Shown here piece by piece: positions 50,581 to 63,400 of a DNA stretch of 64,000 bases. The notes below the pieces were generated by a model. That model made no database searches. It had not been told where the DNA came from and was given only the letters and a program-made list of their open reading frames with translations. The stretch comes from Larimichthys crocea (taxonomy: Eukaryota; Chordata; Actinopteri; Sciaenidae). Made by a program: the position numbers and the translations under genes. The stretch is from positions 17,362,126 to 17,426,125 of the forward strand of contig NC_040025.1 of NCBI RefSeq assembly GCF_000972845.2, written 5' to 3'. The first letter of the stretch is position 1. Every line of letters begins with the position of its first letter.

Positions 50581-51333
50581 TCATATCACCTCCGCACTAC
50601 CTGACTTTGTTGGGACGGTCCCGCAGTAGGCTCCAGCTTCATTTATATAATTCTGCAGATGAAGGCGACCACTGAAGGAAATAGATGAACTCCAGGATTA
50701 TATTCACAGAAAGGCATTATATTATATGAAACCGGAATAACAAAAGGCGAGATCGCACAGCTATTTATGGCAACTGCATTATTGCACAGCGAGGGAGAGA
50801 GAAAAGAAGAGACACCCGCCTCCGCAGCAGCTGAAACGGTGCGCGCTTTCACCCAATAGATAGTTTCAGAGGGTATTTGCTTTGAAAAAAAAAATCTTTT
50901 ATGAATTAGATCTATAAAAAAAAAACTGATGAGAAACGCGGACTGATGAGGATGAAGCGCCCTCTTGGATGAATCGGAGCGCATGGGAAGGATGCTGCTC
51001 TCACTAGGAGCAGGTGTATTCAGCCCAGTGGAGGCGCAGGGCACAAAGCAGGAGCGACGCACAACAGCCACCGGACCACAACACCTGCTCCAAAGGAAAA
51101 ACCCCTTCATCCTTAGACATGCTGCTGGTTAACGAGCTCCTTCTCCTCAAAATAACTGGATTTTTGTCTTGCACTCTATGTGGGGTAACAAGGAGAATGT
51201 GGGCACCGTGAAACTGATGGACGCGCAGCTCATTTGGAAAATACTGTAGTGACAAAAAAAGACTATTTGCTACTCATAAGGCTGCTTCACTGAAATCAAT
51301 CTCGTCTTATCAAGGACATAATCATCTGCAAGG
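50581..51333 (+). promoter_or_regulatory. adora1: adora1 upstream region / 5' UTR with upstream ORFs
   Basis: The region is somewhat richer in CpG than the desert upstream (GTGCGCGC near 50840, GAAACGCGGAC near 50935, ATCGGAGCGCATGG near 50975). If transcribed from here, the leader would hold upstream ATGs. These include a 65-codon frame at 51014-51211 and a 23-codon frame at 51178-51249 (MWGNKENVGT...), both closing before the receptor start. Human A1 transcripts are known to carry translation-lowering upstream ATGs. The start site and any 5' non-coding exon cannot be placed. Confidence 0.4.
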
Positions 51334-54099
51334 ATGCCCGGAGCACTTTTTTCAGCGGAGACGCTCTACATAGGAATGGAGGTGGTGATTGCACTGGCGT
51401 CTGTAATCGGGAATGTGATGGTGGTTTGGGCGGTGAAAATTAATAAATCGTTGCGAGATACCACGTTTTGTTTCATCGTCTCCCTGGCTCTGGCGGATAT
51501 TGCGGTGGGAGCCCTTGTCATCCCTTTGGCCATTACCATCAGCATCGGACTCCAAACTCACTTTTACAGCTGCCTGCTCGTGGCGTGCACAGTGCTGGTG
51601 CTGACGCAAAGTTCAATTCTTGCCCTCCTGGCCATTGCAATTGACCGCTATCTCAGGGTCAAGATCCCCACCAGGTAATGAGGTTTTCACAGTCCACGCT
51701 GGAAATATTATTTCACTTATTCACCTGCGCCATAAAAAAGGTGATACTGATGGTGTTTTATTTCCCATGGAAGCCTCCTGACACACAGCAGAAGTCACCA
51801 CAGCTCCAGCCCCTGTGCATTGATTTCCTCAAGGGTCTTGTTTCACTTCACATGATACATCCATCCACTCCCATGCAGATCTGACTCACCGGCACTGACA
51901 TGACAGATACCAGAGCATGGCTGATAAACCAGCAGCTTTAATTAGCCCCTGTGTTGTCAAGATTACAATGTGTGAAAGAGAAGTGCATTGACTACACTGC
52001 AAATCTACTTTTCTCTTTCACACATTGTGCATTTGACTGCAGGGTTGTATGCAAATGTGTGTTTTCTGTGTTTCTGGAGGTCAGGGTTGCTGTCAGCAAT
52101 TGTTATGATGTTTGTATTTAATGCACGGACCCCCAGTGGTTTATCATGCCAGGCTGAAACAAAAGACTGAGAGCTGGTGCTGAAAGGTTGAAAAGATAAG
52201 ATAATACTTTATTGTCTGAGAATATTGTCTGTGATAGTCTCAAACTTTAATCTCCTGTCAAGGACTCCACTAATTCTCCAAGGCTTATAATAGCAGTTTA
52301 TCAAGAATTTTATCGTTTGACTGCTTAGTTAAACCATCCAGGCTTAATGCTTCTCTGAGGGTTGCTCTGCATTTCTCCTTCCACAACTTATATTTATTAT
52401 GAAGAGGAACAATAGTTCAAAACACAGTAGGTTTTCGAAAAATTATAACACTTTTATCTTATGATAGACCTAACACTGTGTTTTTTCTGTATATTATCAA
52501 CAGAAAGTACTCTTTTCACCCCATCCCCATTCTCTGATGTTAGATCAGAGCGGCTTCTAGGCTCGATGTCTGAATAATGATCGTCTTGCTGTGCTTCAGA
52601 CACAGACCTAACTTAATACATACATCCTTAATCAATACTAATCCAAGACATGGCACCTGTGACACTCACGCTAAATTGCAGAGTCTTGTTTTGTCAGGCA
52701 TTTGTCATGCCTAAGATTTCTCTTACAATTACAACATCAGTAAAATGCACTCCCAACATGAGCTGGATCAGACTTTAATTACAGACTCCAGGCGAGTATC
52801 AGTCTGAGTCTCTCTGTGTCATTTCTTGGTCACGCGACAGCAGTGATAAGAAGTTATAGCCTCTGCACCTTTTACTCTTTTCTACTTCTGGCTTCCTCTC
52901 CATAAAACACTATAAACAATGAAAAAGCCAAACCTGTAAATCCCTTTGTAGCATGCAGGGTACTACAGCTGTTGTCCACTGTACCTCTGGAATGATTTAG
53001 TGTGTAATATTGAGCTAATTCTAAGAACTATAATTCAGTTTTCCCCTGAACAAAAGAAGCATAAAAAGCAGCAGTGCTGCAAAGGGCGAGGTTTGCTGAT
53101 AAGGGTTTGCAGAGAATATGTGCTGCAATGTACTACGTGTAAAGTGTCAGATGACTCTGTATTTTAGGCAATAGTTCTTCATGAATCACACTTTTCACAC
53201 ATCAGTTCAAGGACACTGCCAAAATGAAAAAATAAAGTAAACAAGAAGGCATGCATACCCTGACCATGTAGTGACAGGAAGTGCTGACATTATACTGTGT
53301 TTGTTCCTGCAGGTACAAGCAGGTGGTGACCACTCGGCGAGCAGGCCTGGCAGTGGTGGTATGCTGGATGGTGGCTTTCATAGTGGGACTCACACCTATG
53401 TTAGGCTGGAACAACCTGAAGCGCCTCCAGCAGAATGGCTCCATCAGCTCTGACCTCATTATCACCTGCCAGTTCGAAAATGTCATCAGCATGGACTATA
53501 TGGTCTATTTCAACTTTTTTGGCTGGGTGCTGCCACCGCTGGTCCTGATGCTGGTCATCTACGCAGAGATCTTCTACATGATACACAAGCAACTTAATAA
53601 TAAGAAGTTTACCACCAGTCACGCAGACCCCAACAAGTACTATGACAAGGAGTTGAATCTTGCTAAATCATTGGCTCTGGTCCTTTTTCTCTTTGCCATT
53701 AGCTGGCTCCCCCTTCACATCATTAATTGCATCACACTCTTCTGTCCAGATTGCCAGAAGCCTATAGTCCTCCTCTACATTGCCATCCTGCTCACACATG
53801 GCAACTCAGCTGTCAACCCAATTGTCTACGCTTTCCGCATTAAGAAGTTCCGCACAGCCTTCAGGAAAATCTTGCAGCAATACTTCTGCTGTAAGGACAC
53901 ACCAGCCCTGGAGATTCAGCCCAGTGACAGGAAAGAGATGCCCATTATAGAGCCACAACAGGCGACACCGCCACAACCCCCTCAGAAGAAAATCCTAAAT
54001 TCAGATCCAACACAGCAGCAGTCGCAGCAGGAGCAGAGGACCGGACCACAGCAAGAACCCAAAGAACATCCGCCCTTACTGGAACAGAACGCAGTCTAA
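51334..54099 (+). CDS. adora1: Adenosine A1 receptor, complete, two coding exons
   Basis: This is a class A GPCR for extracellular adenosine that couples to Gi/o and lowers cAMP at the plasma membrane. Exons 51334-51674 and 53313-54099 join at AG|G, splitting the Arg codon before [10 protein letters not shown], where human ADORA1 is also split. The product is 375 residues (human 326). The start ATG has A at -3. Visible landmarks are N27 (TM1), D55 (TM2, LALAD), C80 and C166 for the disulfide, D104-R105-Y106, N155-G-S glycosylation site in loop 2, binding-pocket F168, E169, N252, T275 and H276, W245-L-P247 in TM6, N282-P-I-V-Y286 in TM7, and C306/C307 as likely helix-8 palmitoylation sites. 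[27 protein letters not shown] and ITLFCPDC identify A1 rather than A2 or A3. Odd points are L268 in TM7 and a Gln/Pro-rich tail from 309 to 375. Teleosts have two A1 paralogues and I cannot say which this is. Confidence 0.97.
51675..53312 (+). other. adora1: adora1 coding intron
   Basis: 1638 bp with donor GTAATG and acceptor TTGTTCCTGCAG. It contains a short retroelement-tail remnant near 52190 and no other gene. Confidence 0.9.
52190..52222 (-). mobile_element. Retroelement tail remnant inside the adora1 intron
   Basis: AAAAGATAAGATAATACTTT then ATTGTC is, on the - strand, GACAATAAAGTATTATCTTATCTTTT. That resembles the AATAAAGTATCTTATCTTATCT tail of fish LINE/SINE copies. Only the end is clear. 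Confidence 0.4.
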
Positions 54100-54306
54100 G
54101 CCAAGGAACAAAGCTGATTTCTTGCTGGGAAAGTAATACACAGTGTACGAGTATTGGTTCACTCCTCATTTGAATGGAGTCTAATGAAGAACATGAAGTG
54201 CTACAATGCTCTAGTGACTGAGGTGACTTCGATGATAAATCCCAAACACTGGAAGATCATTCATGGTTACTCATGAGGAGTGGATTTACTGAAAGTTGGG
54301 CCATAG

Positions 54307-54339
<33 letters not shown>

Positions 54340-54700
54340 AGGCAAAAAGGGTATCTATAAACTTGCAATAATAGAAGGCTTTTTGACAGTGACTATATAT
54401 CTTAGTAAGAGACTGAAGACATTAAGCTTTATTTTTTCTTTATGGTCAAACAGTTGGTGTGAACATTACAAAGTGTGCAATATAAATTATTGTGGTTAAT
54501 CAGTATCAAATGTTATAACTTGCTTTAGAGCGAGCGTTCAGAAAGAGCAGGTTCTTCTTATTACTGTAATACTGTGTGTATGTTTAAACTGACAGTGGCT
54601 GAAGAATATGAATGTAAGAATAATGTAAATAAGGGACTATAGCTGCACAGCTGAACACTCATCTCTTCTTCAGGGTCTTAATCGCACAACAGTGGTAGAG
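54100..54700 (+). other. adora1: Proximal adora1 3' UTR
   Basis: AT-rich non-coding sequence follows the TAA at 54097-54099. It contains an A29 homopolymer at 54309-54337. No AATAAA is seen in the first several hundred bases; an ATTAAA lies at about 55222, so the transcript may be long. Its end is unknown. Confidence 0.5.
54309..54337. repeat. A29 homopolymer
   Basis: 29 consecutive A residues about 210 bp after the adora1 stop. A second run of about 17 A lies at 55250-55266. Neither is preceded by a recognisable retrocopy. Confidence 0.95.
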
Positions 54701-57700
54701 CAAATGGCACTATGGGAGAAATTTCTGCAGCACAGTGGTATGTATGTGCTGATAGAAGGATTTTGTAATCTTTTAACTCTTCTCCACTGAGGCTGAGTCT
54801 CTTGGTGGTCCAGCAGCGCTGATCCATTACAGAGGAGATGGACAGGGATAAAAAACAAGCAGCTGGAGGGAATGGGAGGTTTTAACCTTTTAGAAGCTGC
54901 ATGCTGGAGACTCCTGCCTGCAGGACAACAGCTACTCATGTGGGAGAAAGACAAGATGCACTTAGAGCTCATGTTTATCCAGCCTCAGTACCAGCTGGTG
55001 ATGGAAGCAGGGGCCTTTCTATTTATTCCTCCCTTCATTGACTGATGATAACCAACTTACCACTAGACACAGTGGCTTCATGGCCTTATTCAGGGTTTTA
55101 ATTATTATGGACTGAACAAGAAAAGACAACCTGAAGATTGTGAGTATCTTTACGACTATCTTTACTAGACTGTAAGCTCAACATTTTGCGTAATGCCAAA
55201 CTGGATATCTGTAGATTAGTGATTAAACTGTTTTCAAGGCCACTGACTTAAAAAAAAAAAAAAAAACACTGTATGAGAATGTAAAGTAATTCTGTTTTGT
55301 GTCTTGTAAAGACTCAGAGCTGTGAACAAGATGTGTGTGCTGGTGTTCTCCTACGTGGATGACAATCTCTTACGTAAGGTTAAAACATTTTTTTTTATTG
55401 CAGTGTCAACAAACATCTCTCGGGCAAGAGCAGGCAGTGAACATTTTGATGCTCAGATTACTAAGACAGTATTGACATAGACCTAAATGCAATTCTCACA
55501 ACCTGTATCTTGATTTGTCTAGAGTGTACATAACACACACTTGAGAAAAATGTATAACATAATGTGTTTTCTATAGGTTATGCTGTTTCCAACTTATGTT
55601 TACAGTTTTGACTCCAATAGAATAGTGAAATATACATATTTGTGTGTTATTTTGTGTTATTTAATATCTTGATGAATGACCTCTGGTGGAAATGTGAGTA
55701 CTGGGCATACAGTCCAACCCTGGACTGGATTATAATTATGTTATGTTTACGTACAACTAATTAGCAACAGCAAATGTGTTGTTCTCTATTAACATAATGA
55801 GAAATTTCTGTTAATTGATGTATCTGGTGAGTCACAAAAATGTTCTACTGAACGTATTTCATTTGCCAAAATGTCCAAAGTGGCAATACAACATACACAC
55901 CCATACTGACTACAGCATTGTTAAACTTTTTATAATTATTGCAGAAAACGTCTGAGATGACTACGTCTTCCTCTAACCTTAAGTACTTTTGTTGTGTAAA
56001 CCTAAGCACAGACAGAAACAGGAGTTAAAAAAACTGGACTTTATACACTTACCTCTATTACATCATTGATTCTTGTGCAGTAGAAAACTGTAGAGCTTAA
56101 TTTACTTCAAAAACAAACAAAACAAATGAAACCAATTCAATAATCTATAACTGTAATTTCTAAGAAAGAGGGTTGCACAGTAAAGTGATATTTCTAGTGC
56201 ATCCGACCATTTTAAAATGCCTACAATCAATAGTTTTATAGTAACAATGAATCACATGATGACTTATATGAAATATACAGTTTCCCTCAGCACAATGGAG
56301 GTTTATAACATCTTTCAGCTCATTGTTTTGGTTTAACCCCAGTGCTCTTCGTTGTTAGCAGAAGCAGGCTGCTATTTCGGACAGAGTTTCATCAACTAGC
56401 TATTGATGAAATGTGAGCATTTAGAAGCTAAGGAGTGGAAGAACAGAGCAGAGCTCAAAGAGGAGTGAATACTGGAATTACATGCATCAGGTGGCTATAA
56501 ACACCACTCCAAATGAATGCTAATGATGCCATGTATCTGCTGGCTGGGTAAATAAGCAGCTGTTTGCGGACAATTTAACTTAAATGATGATAATATATCA
56601 TGTTTAAAGCGTGTTCAAATACCAATGTTTGCTACATGCCCAAGTAAATGTGGCCAAGAAATCCAGATTATTGCAGGTTTAAAGGCAGGCACTAAAAGCC
56701 CTCATCAATCTGCTCTTTCTTCAGATAAAGTCAGCACATCCTGCGCGCTAACTGAGGATACTCTATCTATCGGTACCTTGCTGCAGCTTGGCAGGGCTGT
56801 CAGAACTCTGATTATCGCCGTGCAATAATGTAGCGAGTGGCTCTTGGATAACAGTCGAGAGTTGTCACAGCTCTGACAAACCATTTCTCCTCTCTATACA
56901 TGAATTCCTTTGATATTTGGAGACGTATAAAGTTCTGGGAAGGACCACATAATCCTAAAAAGGACTGTACCCTCTTGAGACACACTCTTAGGTCTCCACT
57001 TAACAACCTTGTTCAGAATCCATGCAGCAAAACATACGCTAGGCATGTGCACGCCATTTTTATGTGATCTAGTGCCAAGCAGAAAATAGATATAAAATCA
57101 ATAGCCTGGTTCAATATTAGGCATATTTTACATGCAGTGTAACAGCCACAATTCAGTCTTGGAGGCTATTCTTATCATGTTGGCTTGTTTCCTGGACAAA
57201 GATGCTGAGTTTCATGAAAGGATTTAATAACAAGTCGAAGGAGGCTCCAGATAAGAACTACAAATAAGAGGAAAGGAAATACTGGTGCTGTGTATTTCCA
57301 ATAGACCGACAGAGGTGACCTTTCCCTGCAGCGACCTCCTGTCCTTGGGGCTAATGTGGGTGTTAACCGCAGATCCTGAGAGAAGAAGAGGGGCCTCACT
57401 GTCCACCACTTAATATTCACATTCTGCAGTAAAATCAGCTCAGGTTCATGATTCTCCAGAAATCTAAATTGTAGTCATGTGTAGGAATCAATTCAAATTA
57501 ACATCACAGTATTGTACCAACAACAGCGCAAGTGATCTCTACACCTCTGCACCTTTCCTTGTCCCCTCTGGTGATGTGCACCTATTTGGATCAATATGTC
57601 CTCACGATGGTTTGTGTCAACCATGTTTCAGGTCAATATGTAGCTTTGTACATTAGCTAAGGCACTAACTGACACTGACCTTCCAGTCCCCCGAAGACTC

Positions 57701-60365
57701 CCTGACTGTACCTTCACAAGGGCAGGCTGAGGGGAAAATGCATGGCTTGATATTTATGTCCCAGGCAAGGGTTTTTTTTCATTAAAAATGGAGGAGCTGT
57801 TTGATCCACCTGGGCTCTGATCAGGCATCATGAATAAGCAAGTGTGTTGTACCCCCAGTGCTGCTTCACAACAGGAAACAAGGCTCCTTGTCAGAGCACT
57901 TTATATACTGTCACACCATATGTCTTAGGAAACAGCCGTAACACGGCTCTGACACAAACCTCTGAAGGATAAAGGAAGGATTAGATGTGATAAAAGAAGC
58001 ACTATTATCCAGTCACACCACCATTCACAGTGTGGTGGTGTTATATAGTAAAGCACAAAACAATATCCACCATTGCATGCGGCTGATTGTTAGCATTGTT
58101 CTGCATGTGTGATTTTATAGTAAATCAACCAGTCAGAAATAAAAACAAGGCCACTAATTCTGCCTCTGCTGGAAGAGCATCTGTGTCAAACTCATCTGTG
58201 TTAGGATACAGCAACATGGAAAGATAAATTTCTCATTGGCTGCGTCCGAACTGATGAACATAAAAATGCTCTAGATGCAAATTGGTAGCAGATGGAGAAT
58301 TTGCATCCAGTAACAGCTGAACATCTCCTATTAAGATGTAGTGACACGCAACGTATTAACATAGATAAACACAAAGCAGGTTAACTGCCATCCTCTTCAG
58401 CTGTGAATATGACCTAAAGGTGATGGGAAAAAACGGTGCAATCAATTGTCTTTACAGCCCTTCAGAAGCGGTTTCATCCCACTCACTAAACCTCTGAGAA
58501 ACAGTAATAAGAGCTCACAGCATGTGTGAAACCCTTCAATAAAACAGCATCATGATCCTGCAAATAAAACTAAAATTAATCAATTATTCACAAAACAGGC
58601 TTACAAAATTAGAACAACATCAATATTTCATCTCATTTTTTTTTCTTTTTAAATCAAATCTCTGCCCCAGGAGGTATTTTTTGAAAACACAGCCTTGAAG
58701 AAGGATTGTAAAATGTGGGATGAGATTGGCTCTTGTTTGCATGCAGACAAAAGAGAAGATGTAATAAATGGTTCACAGGGTTTCATTCACAGCAGATTTC
58801 CACGCAGCAGAGATGGTTTTATGCCTTTTCAGTCGTGTAATTCACTGATTTTCCTTAGACAGTAGAGACTGTTAAAGCTTGATGCTGCATTTTCTTCCTG
58901 ACACTAATTCCCTGTACCAGAGCTCTACTTCTCTCTTTTAGCCTCAGCGATGGTCCTGATTACAGACTGCCACCTGCTGGTAAAGAATATTTTGGTATGT
59001 ATGATTAAAACTGAGCAGTGCCAGGAGGACTCACTGTTGATCTGACTCTCTGATGGAGGGTAAGGGACTTTTTATTTAAAACCTCCTGGCAGAAGTTCTA
59101 AAGACTGGCTTGAAAAATGTATATCCTTGGACATGTGAATTAGATCATGAGTGGTAAAAGAGACAAAACAAACCGCCACTGCATGTATTTGCATTCAAAA
59201 CAAAATGAAAAAAACACGAATCCACAAATTACTCTGTTTTACTTCTGTGTAGCAAGAACGTAAAGAGGAAAATTTCCTAGAATTTAATCTACAAGCTTTT
59301 CATCTGTTTTTGTCATAAACAACATTGTTGTATCACACTAGATTTGTGAGGATAAAACCTTTGATTCAAGTTGTTGATTATCTCACAGAGATCCTAAAAC
59401 TATGATCCACAACATGTTCCAACAACCACACCAGATAAGATTTCCCACTTGTCCCAAAATGTTGTTTTTGTTGTCAGGAGACCCACATATGAACTTCAAA
59501 AGGTCATAAAAATGCAGCATTTTAAACAGGGGACTGATATACTTGCTATTGCTTCACTTTAGTGACACAGGCAGAGTCATCAGCAAATGTGTAACCACTT
59601 ACGGTAATATCCGGGTTTAGGTTGTTTTTGCTAACTACTGGAAAATGACACAGAGTGTGCACAACGATCTTAGTTTTTGTCCTGGAGGAAAATACTGCAT
59701 TTATCTTAGGCCACATGAGTTCAAACTCCGGCAACCAAACACATCAAAAGGAGGGATAATTGCATGCCTCAACAAGTCTGAGCCAAAGTGTGCAAAGGCA
59801 GCTGAAGTGCTGAGCCTGACTCACTTCCCGCCCGCTATCAGCTGGCTGTCCTTTATCAAGGAGGGAAATTCCCATCCCTTCTTCCATTTTCTGCAATGCT
59901 CTGCTTTTAAAACCTGATGATTGGAGAGGAGTGAAGGGTTTGGGGGCACGGCTCACAAAATGCTGTAACAAAGCACTTTTTTGTTTTGGTTTACAGGCTT
60001 TCAGTTTTAAAAACAACTCTTTAAAAAGTTACCCAGGCGTTGCTCCATATGAAGTTAAACAAGCAATAATATCATTCTATAATGCTGTCACTCCCTGTGG
60101 CTGTGCTCTGGATGGCAGAGGATGGAACGCCCATAAAGGCCACTGCTTATGACTTGCAGTAATTAGCTTTTAACGGTGGTGGTGAAAGATGGGTGTCCAT
60201 AAAGTCAACACAACTCCGCCTGCCTGGATTTGCTCTGCAGTGGCAGCCCACGCCTCAGCAGACGCAGTCTACCCTTATGCATGGCTCTCGGCCAAACACG
60301 CCTGCTGTATTTTAGTGATATTATATAAATAGATGAACTCGTACAAATTGTCTACAGTATTACAT
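54701..60365. other. Gene-poor interval downstream of adora1
   Basis: No protein-coding gene or structural RNA recognised. Repeat-free high-complexity stretches lie at about 56440-56600 and 59930-60330. The rest is AT-rich. Confidence 0.5.
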
Positions 60366-60482
60366 CTCCCTGGGGTTGGAGTGGCCTGGTGGCCCGGGGG
60401 TTAAGGCGCCGACCATGAACCACAACGTTCTCAGTTTCTTTCGGACCCGGAATCTCTACTGCAGGTCGTTCCCCCTTCACTA
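60366..60482 (+). mobile_element. tRNA-derived SINE (5' head)
   Basis: TGGCCTGGTGGCCCGGGGGTTAAGGCGCCGACCATGAACC carries a pol III A box (TGGCCTGGTGG against TRGCNNAGYGG). TTTCGGACCCGGAATCTC is in the B-box position, followed by TACTGCAGGTCGTTCCCCCTTC. This is the standard head of a tRNA-derived fish SINE. It cannot be a functional tRNA because the B box is mutated and acceptor-stem pairing is not evident. Confidence 0.75.
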
Positions 60483-63400
60483 TTGAATGAAGGCAAAAAT
60501 ATATATTTGTATATACTGTATATCCCTCAGCTACCTCTGTCATGATAACTCTCACACAGGTGACCCACATACACAACTAAGATGATATGTTTTGTTCCCA
60601 CAAAACATCAAGTTGTTCAACAAAGCACCGCAAATGTTATAACCATGTATGTATCCATACAAGGTCATTTCAAAACATCAGTACACATACATCCCTTTGG
60701 TTTGTGGACTCACTGTCATATCCTGTTTTACTCACCAGTACCAAAGTGACCTAATCTTGTAGAGTACCTGAGTGGAAGCATAGGAAGTGTGCATGTTTGG
60801 TCTGCAGTTGCCGCTGAAGTCAGTGGAGCAATGGTAAAGAAAACAGTGCTAAGGAATAATGGTTTATATGTCGAGCATTTCGCAGAGCTTTGTTCAGCTC
60901 GACATGTCACTGTGCTTTGATTCTCAGCAGTGTGGTGGATCTTCATTTCCCCATATTGAGAAAAGTCAGTGTATGCTAATGTAAACCAGAGCTCTCCAGA
61001 TCACCATAACTAATATCTATATATTTAGTTTAGTTTGTTTATTCGGTTTTGTCACAGAATCAGCAAGTCATCTTGGAATTACCTACTTTAACATAACCTA
61101 GTATTTCATGCTGAGCTAAATGTGACAAGGATAGTGAACATGATGATCACTATTACTGCTGTTTCAGCATCTCAAAGTACTATAACACTAAAAATGCTGA
61201 AAATATTTATATGTATTTATTACATCTTTGAATAAGATAATTTCTTGTCTCCCTCAGATCAGAATCAGACGCTCATAATATTAAATGCTGGTTAAGCAGA
61301 AGTAACACTGTCTGCTGCTTCAGGGAGACATGAGTCAAAGCTGTAGCCTCCGGTGCTCCTACGTACCCATTCATATGACTGTACACAACTTTATGGCATC
61401 TGTTTAAAGTTTGTTCATGGAATTATTTCTGTCAAATTTATCATCCTGACTTATGACTCATTACAGACATGCTATTATATGAGCGACATTTGGGGGTTTA
61501 GAGGGCATGGTTTCCGCCCTGGCGAATGCTTGTTTTGATCACTTTTTGTTTTGGTTGTGACATTTGTTTTGGTTCTTTGTGTGTCAGTCTCACCCACAAG
61601 CATGCATAGTATCTCGACAAATTAGAAAGGGTTAAAAATATTCAGAGACAATACATTAGACATGCTGTTCGTTACTGTTTCATTGTTATTGTAATAAGGA
61701 AATGATCAAAATAAGAAAAAAGGAAACGCAGAATCAAACTTCTTGGAAAGCCAAAATAAACTGTTGTATGAGTTTACATAAACTATTCCCAGAATAACTG
61801 CAGACACAGCAGACTCAACAGTGCTGGGTAAAGTACCTGGACGTGGTGATGGGGTAACACTCCCCCCACATCAAAAACAGTGACAATCTTGAATGTTGCA
61901 CAGTCTCTGTGTCCCACCACAAAGTCAACAAACCAGCCGTCATAAAACACAACACAGCTGAATGAGAACGCTGGCCAAGGAACCACATCAACTCTGGCAG
62001 ACAGGAAGTGATTTTTGCATTTATAACTGCCTGCTAGAAACATACCATAAGACATAAACAGTTTGGTTTAACAAGACAGATGGAAACTAAACAGGGCATG
62101 TGACAATTAAGCACAAAGTTGCAAAACGTGCTGTAAAGTGCTGAAATCCTACTGAAGGATCATTTAAAGAAAATCAGAACATTAAACATGGCCTGATTTA
62201 ATGGGAGCATAGTGCTTCATATGTAAAGAGTTTTCACCCTGAGCTATTACTGATCTTAAAATGCCAACATTTAGACCATGTCTGCGACATGCAATTGTGA
62301 TGTTAGGTTAGGGATTTTGTTGTGTTCTGCATCACTGTGTTTTAGCAGCCCCAGAAAAAAACAGAGGTTACAAATGACAAGTTTTTTAAATATATTACAT
62401 GGCTCTGACGTTGCCTGGTTAACCTAATCATAAAGATCCCGCCCACGTGAGCTCTGAGGCTCTTGTTGCTCTACTATGATATTATCCAGTTCTCTGATGA
62501 TGCAGTTGACTACCTCATACAGTTATAGTGTGTGGTGCCAACACGCAGCGCTATGGTTGAGGGCAATTGTGTGAAGAATGCCACACAAAAATGTGTATTT
62601 TTCAAGGCTCTCTGCCAGACGTCATTTTGGAAGAAAAGTGGTGAAACCAAATGAAATGTGGCATTTGTTAAATACATGGAGCCGAATTCATTAAGCCTTT
62701 GACGCCATGTCAAATCAGTGGCAGATGTTTTCAAAGGAAGCCTGGGGATCCTCTTAGGAGCCACATTTAAACAAAAATAACCATGTGATTGTGTCTGAAT
62801 GAGCATACAAAACAGCATTAAATCAAAGAGAGCTTGTGCATTTAAAGATGAATACAACTGCTTTAGTCTGAATGAAATTTAATCCATGTGACCAAAAATA
62901 GGTGTCCAATATGGATGTGTGCAATTTACAGAAAGAGATTAGTTCCAGAGTAAAGAGTAGTGGTAATGCAACAATGATGCTGGTATTCTTTTTGTATCTT
63001 AACCAAATGTCATTAATGTCTCTATCGACTGAAAACAAAGCACATTCCTCAGATCAGGCAGAATTTAAAATAACAAGATACAACAATGTGTTGGGTTTCT
63101 TATATATGTTAATATGAACATAAAAACATAATTTTTAATTCTCTCTTACAAACAAATTTGTTATGCTGTTGTCATTATCATTGTCAAAATCACAAGAGGT
63201 ACGTGTATTATCAAGACTGGGAAAATATACATTTATAGACAGACCAATCTAACAATGCAAAAGGTAAATATTATTATAGACATTGCTCTCCATTGTACAA
63301 AATAAGTCATATTACTTAGAATTAGATGCATCATCAAAACAGTGGGTGAATGATGTGTGTCACAACATTCAACATGTGTCATATGTCAAGGATCAACCAC

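Noticed and set aside
60366..60440. Possible tRNA gene
   Set aside because: A box is present but the B box and acceptor stem are degraded and SINE-specific tail sequence follows.
61783..62055. 90-codon - strand frame
   Set aside because: No recognisable domain, no splice support; more likely repeat-derived.
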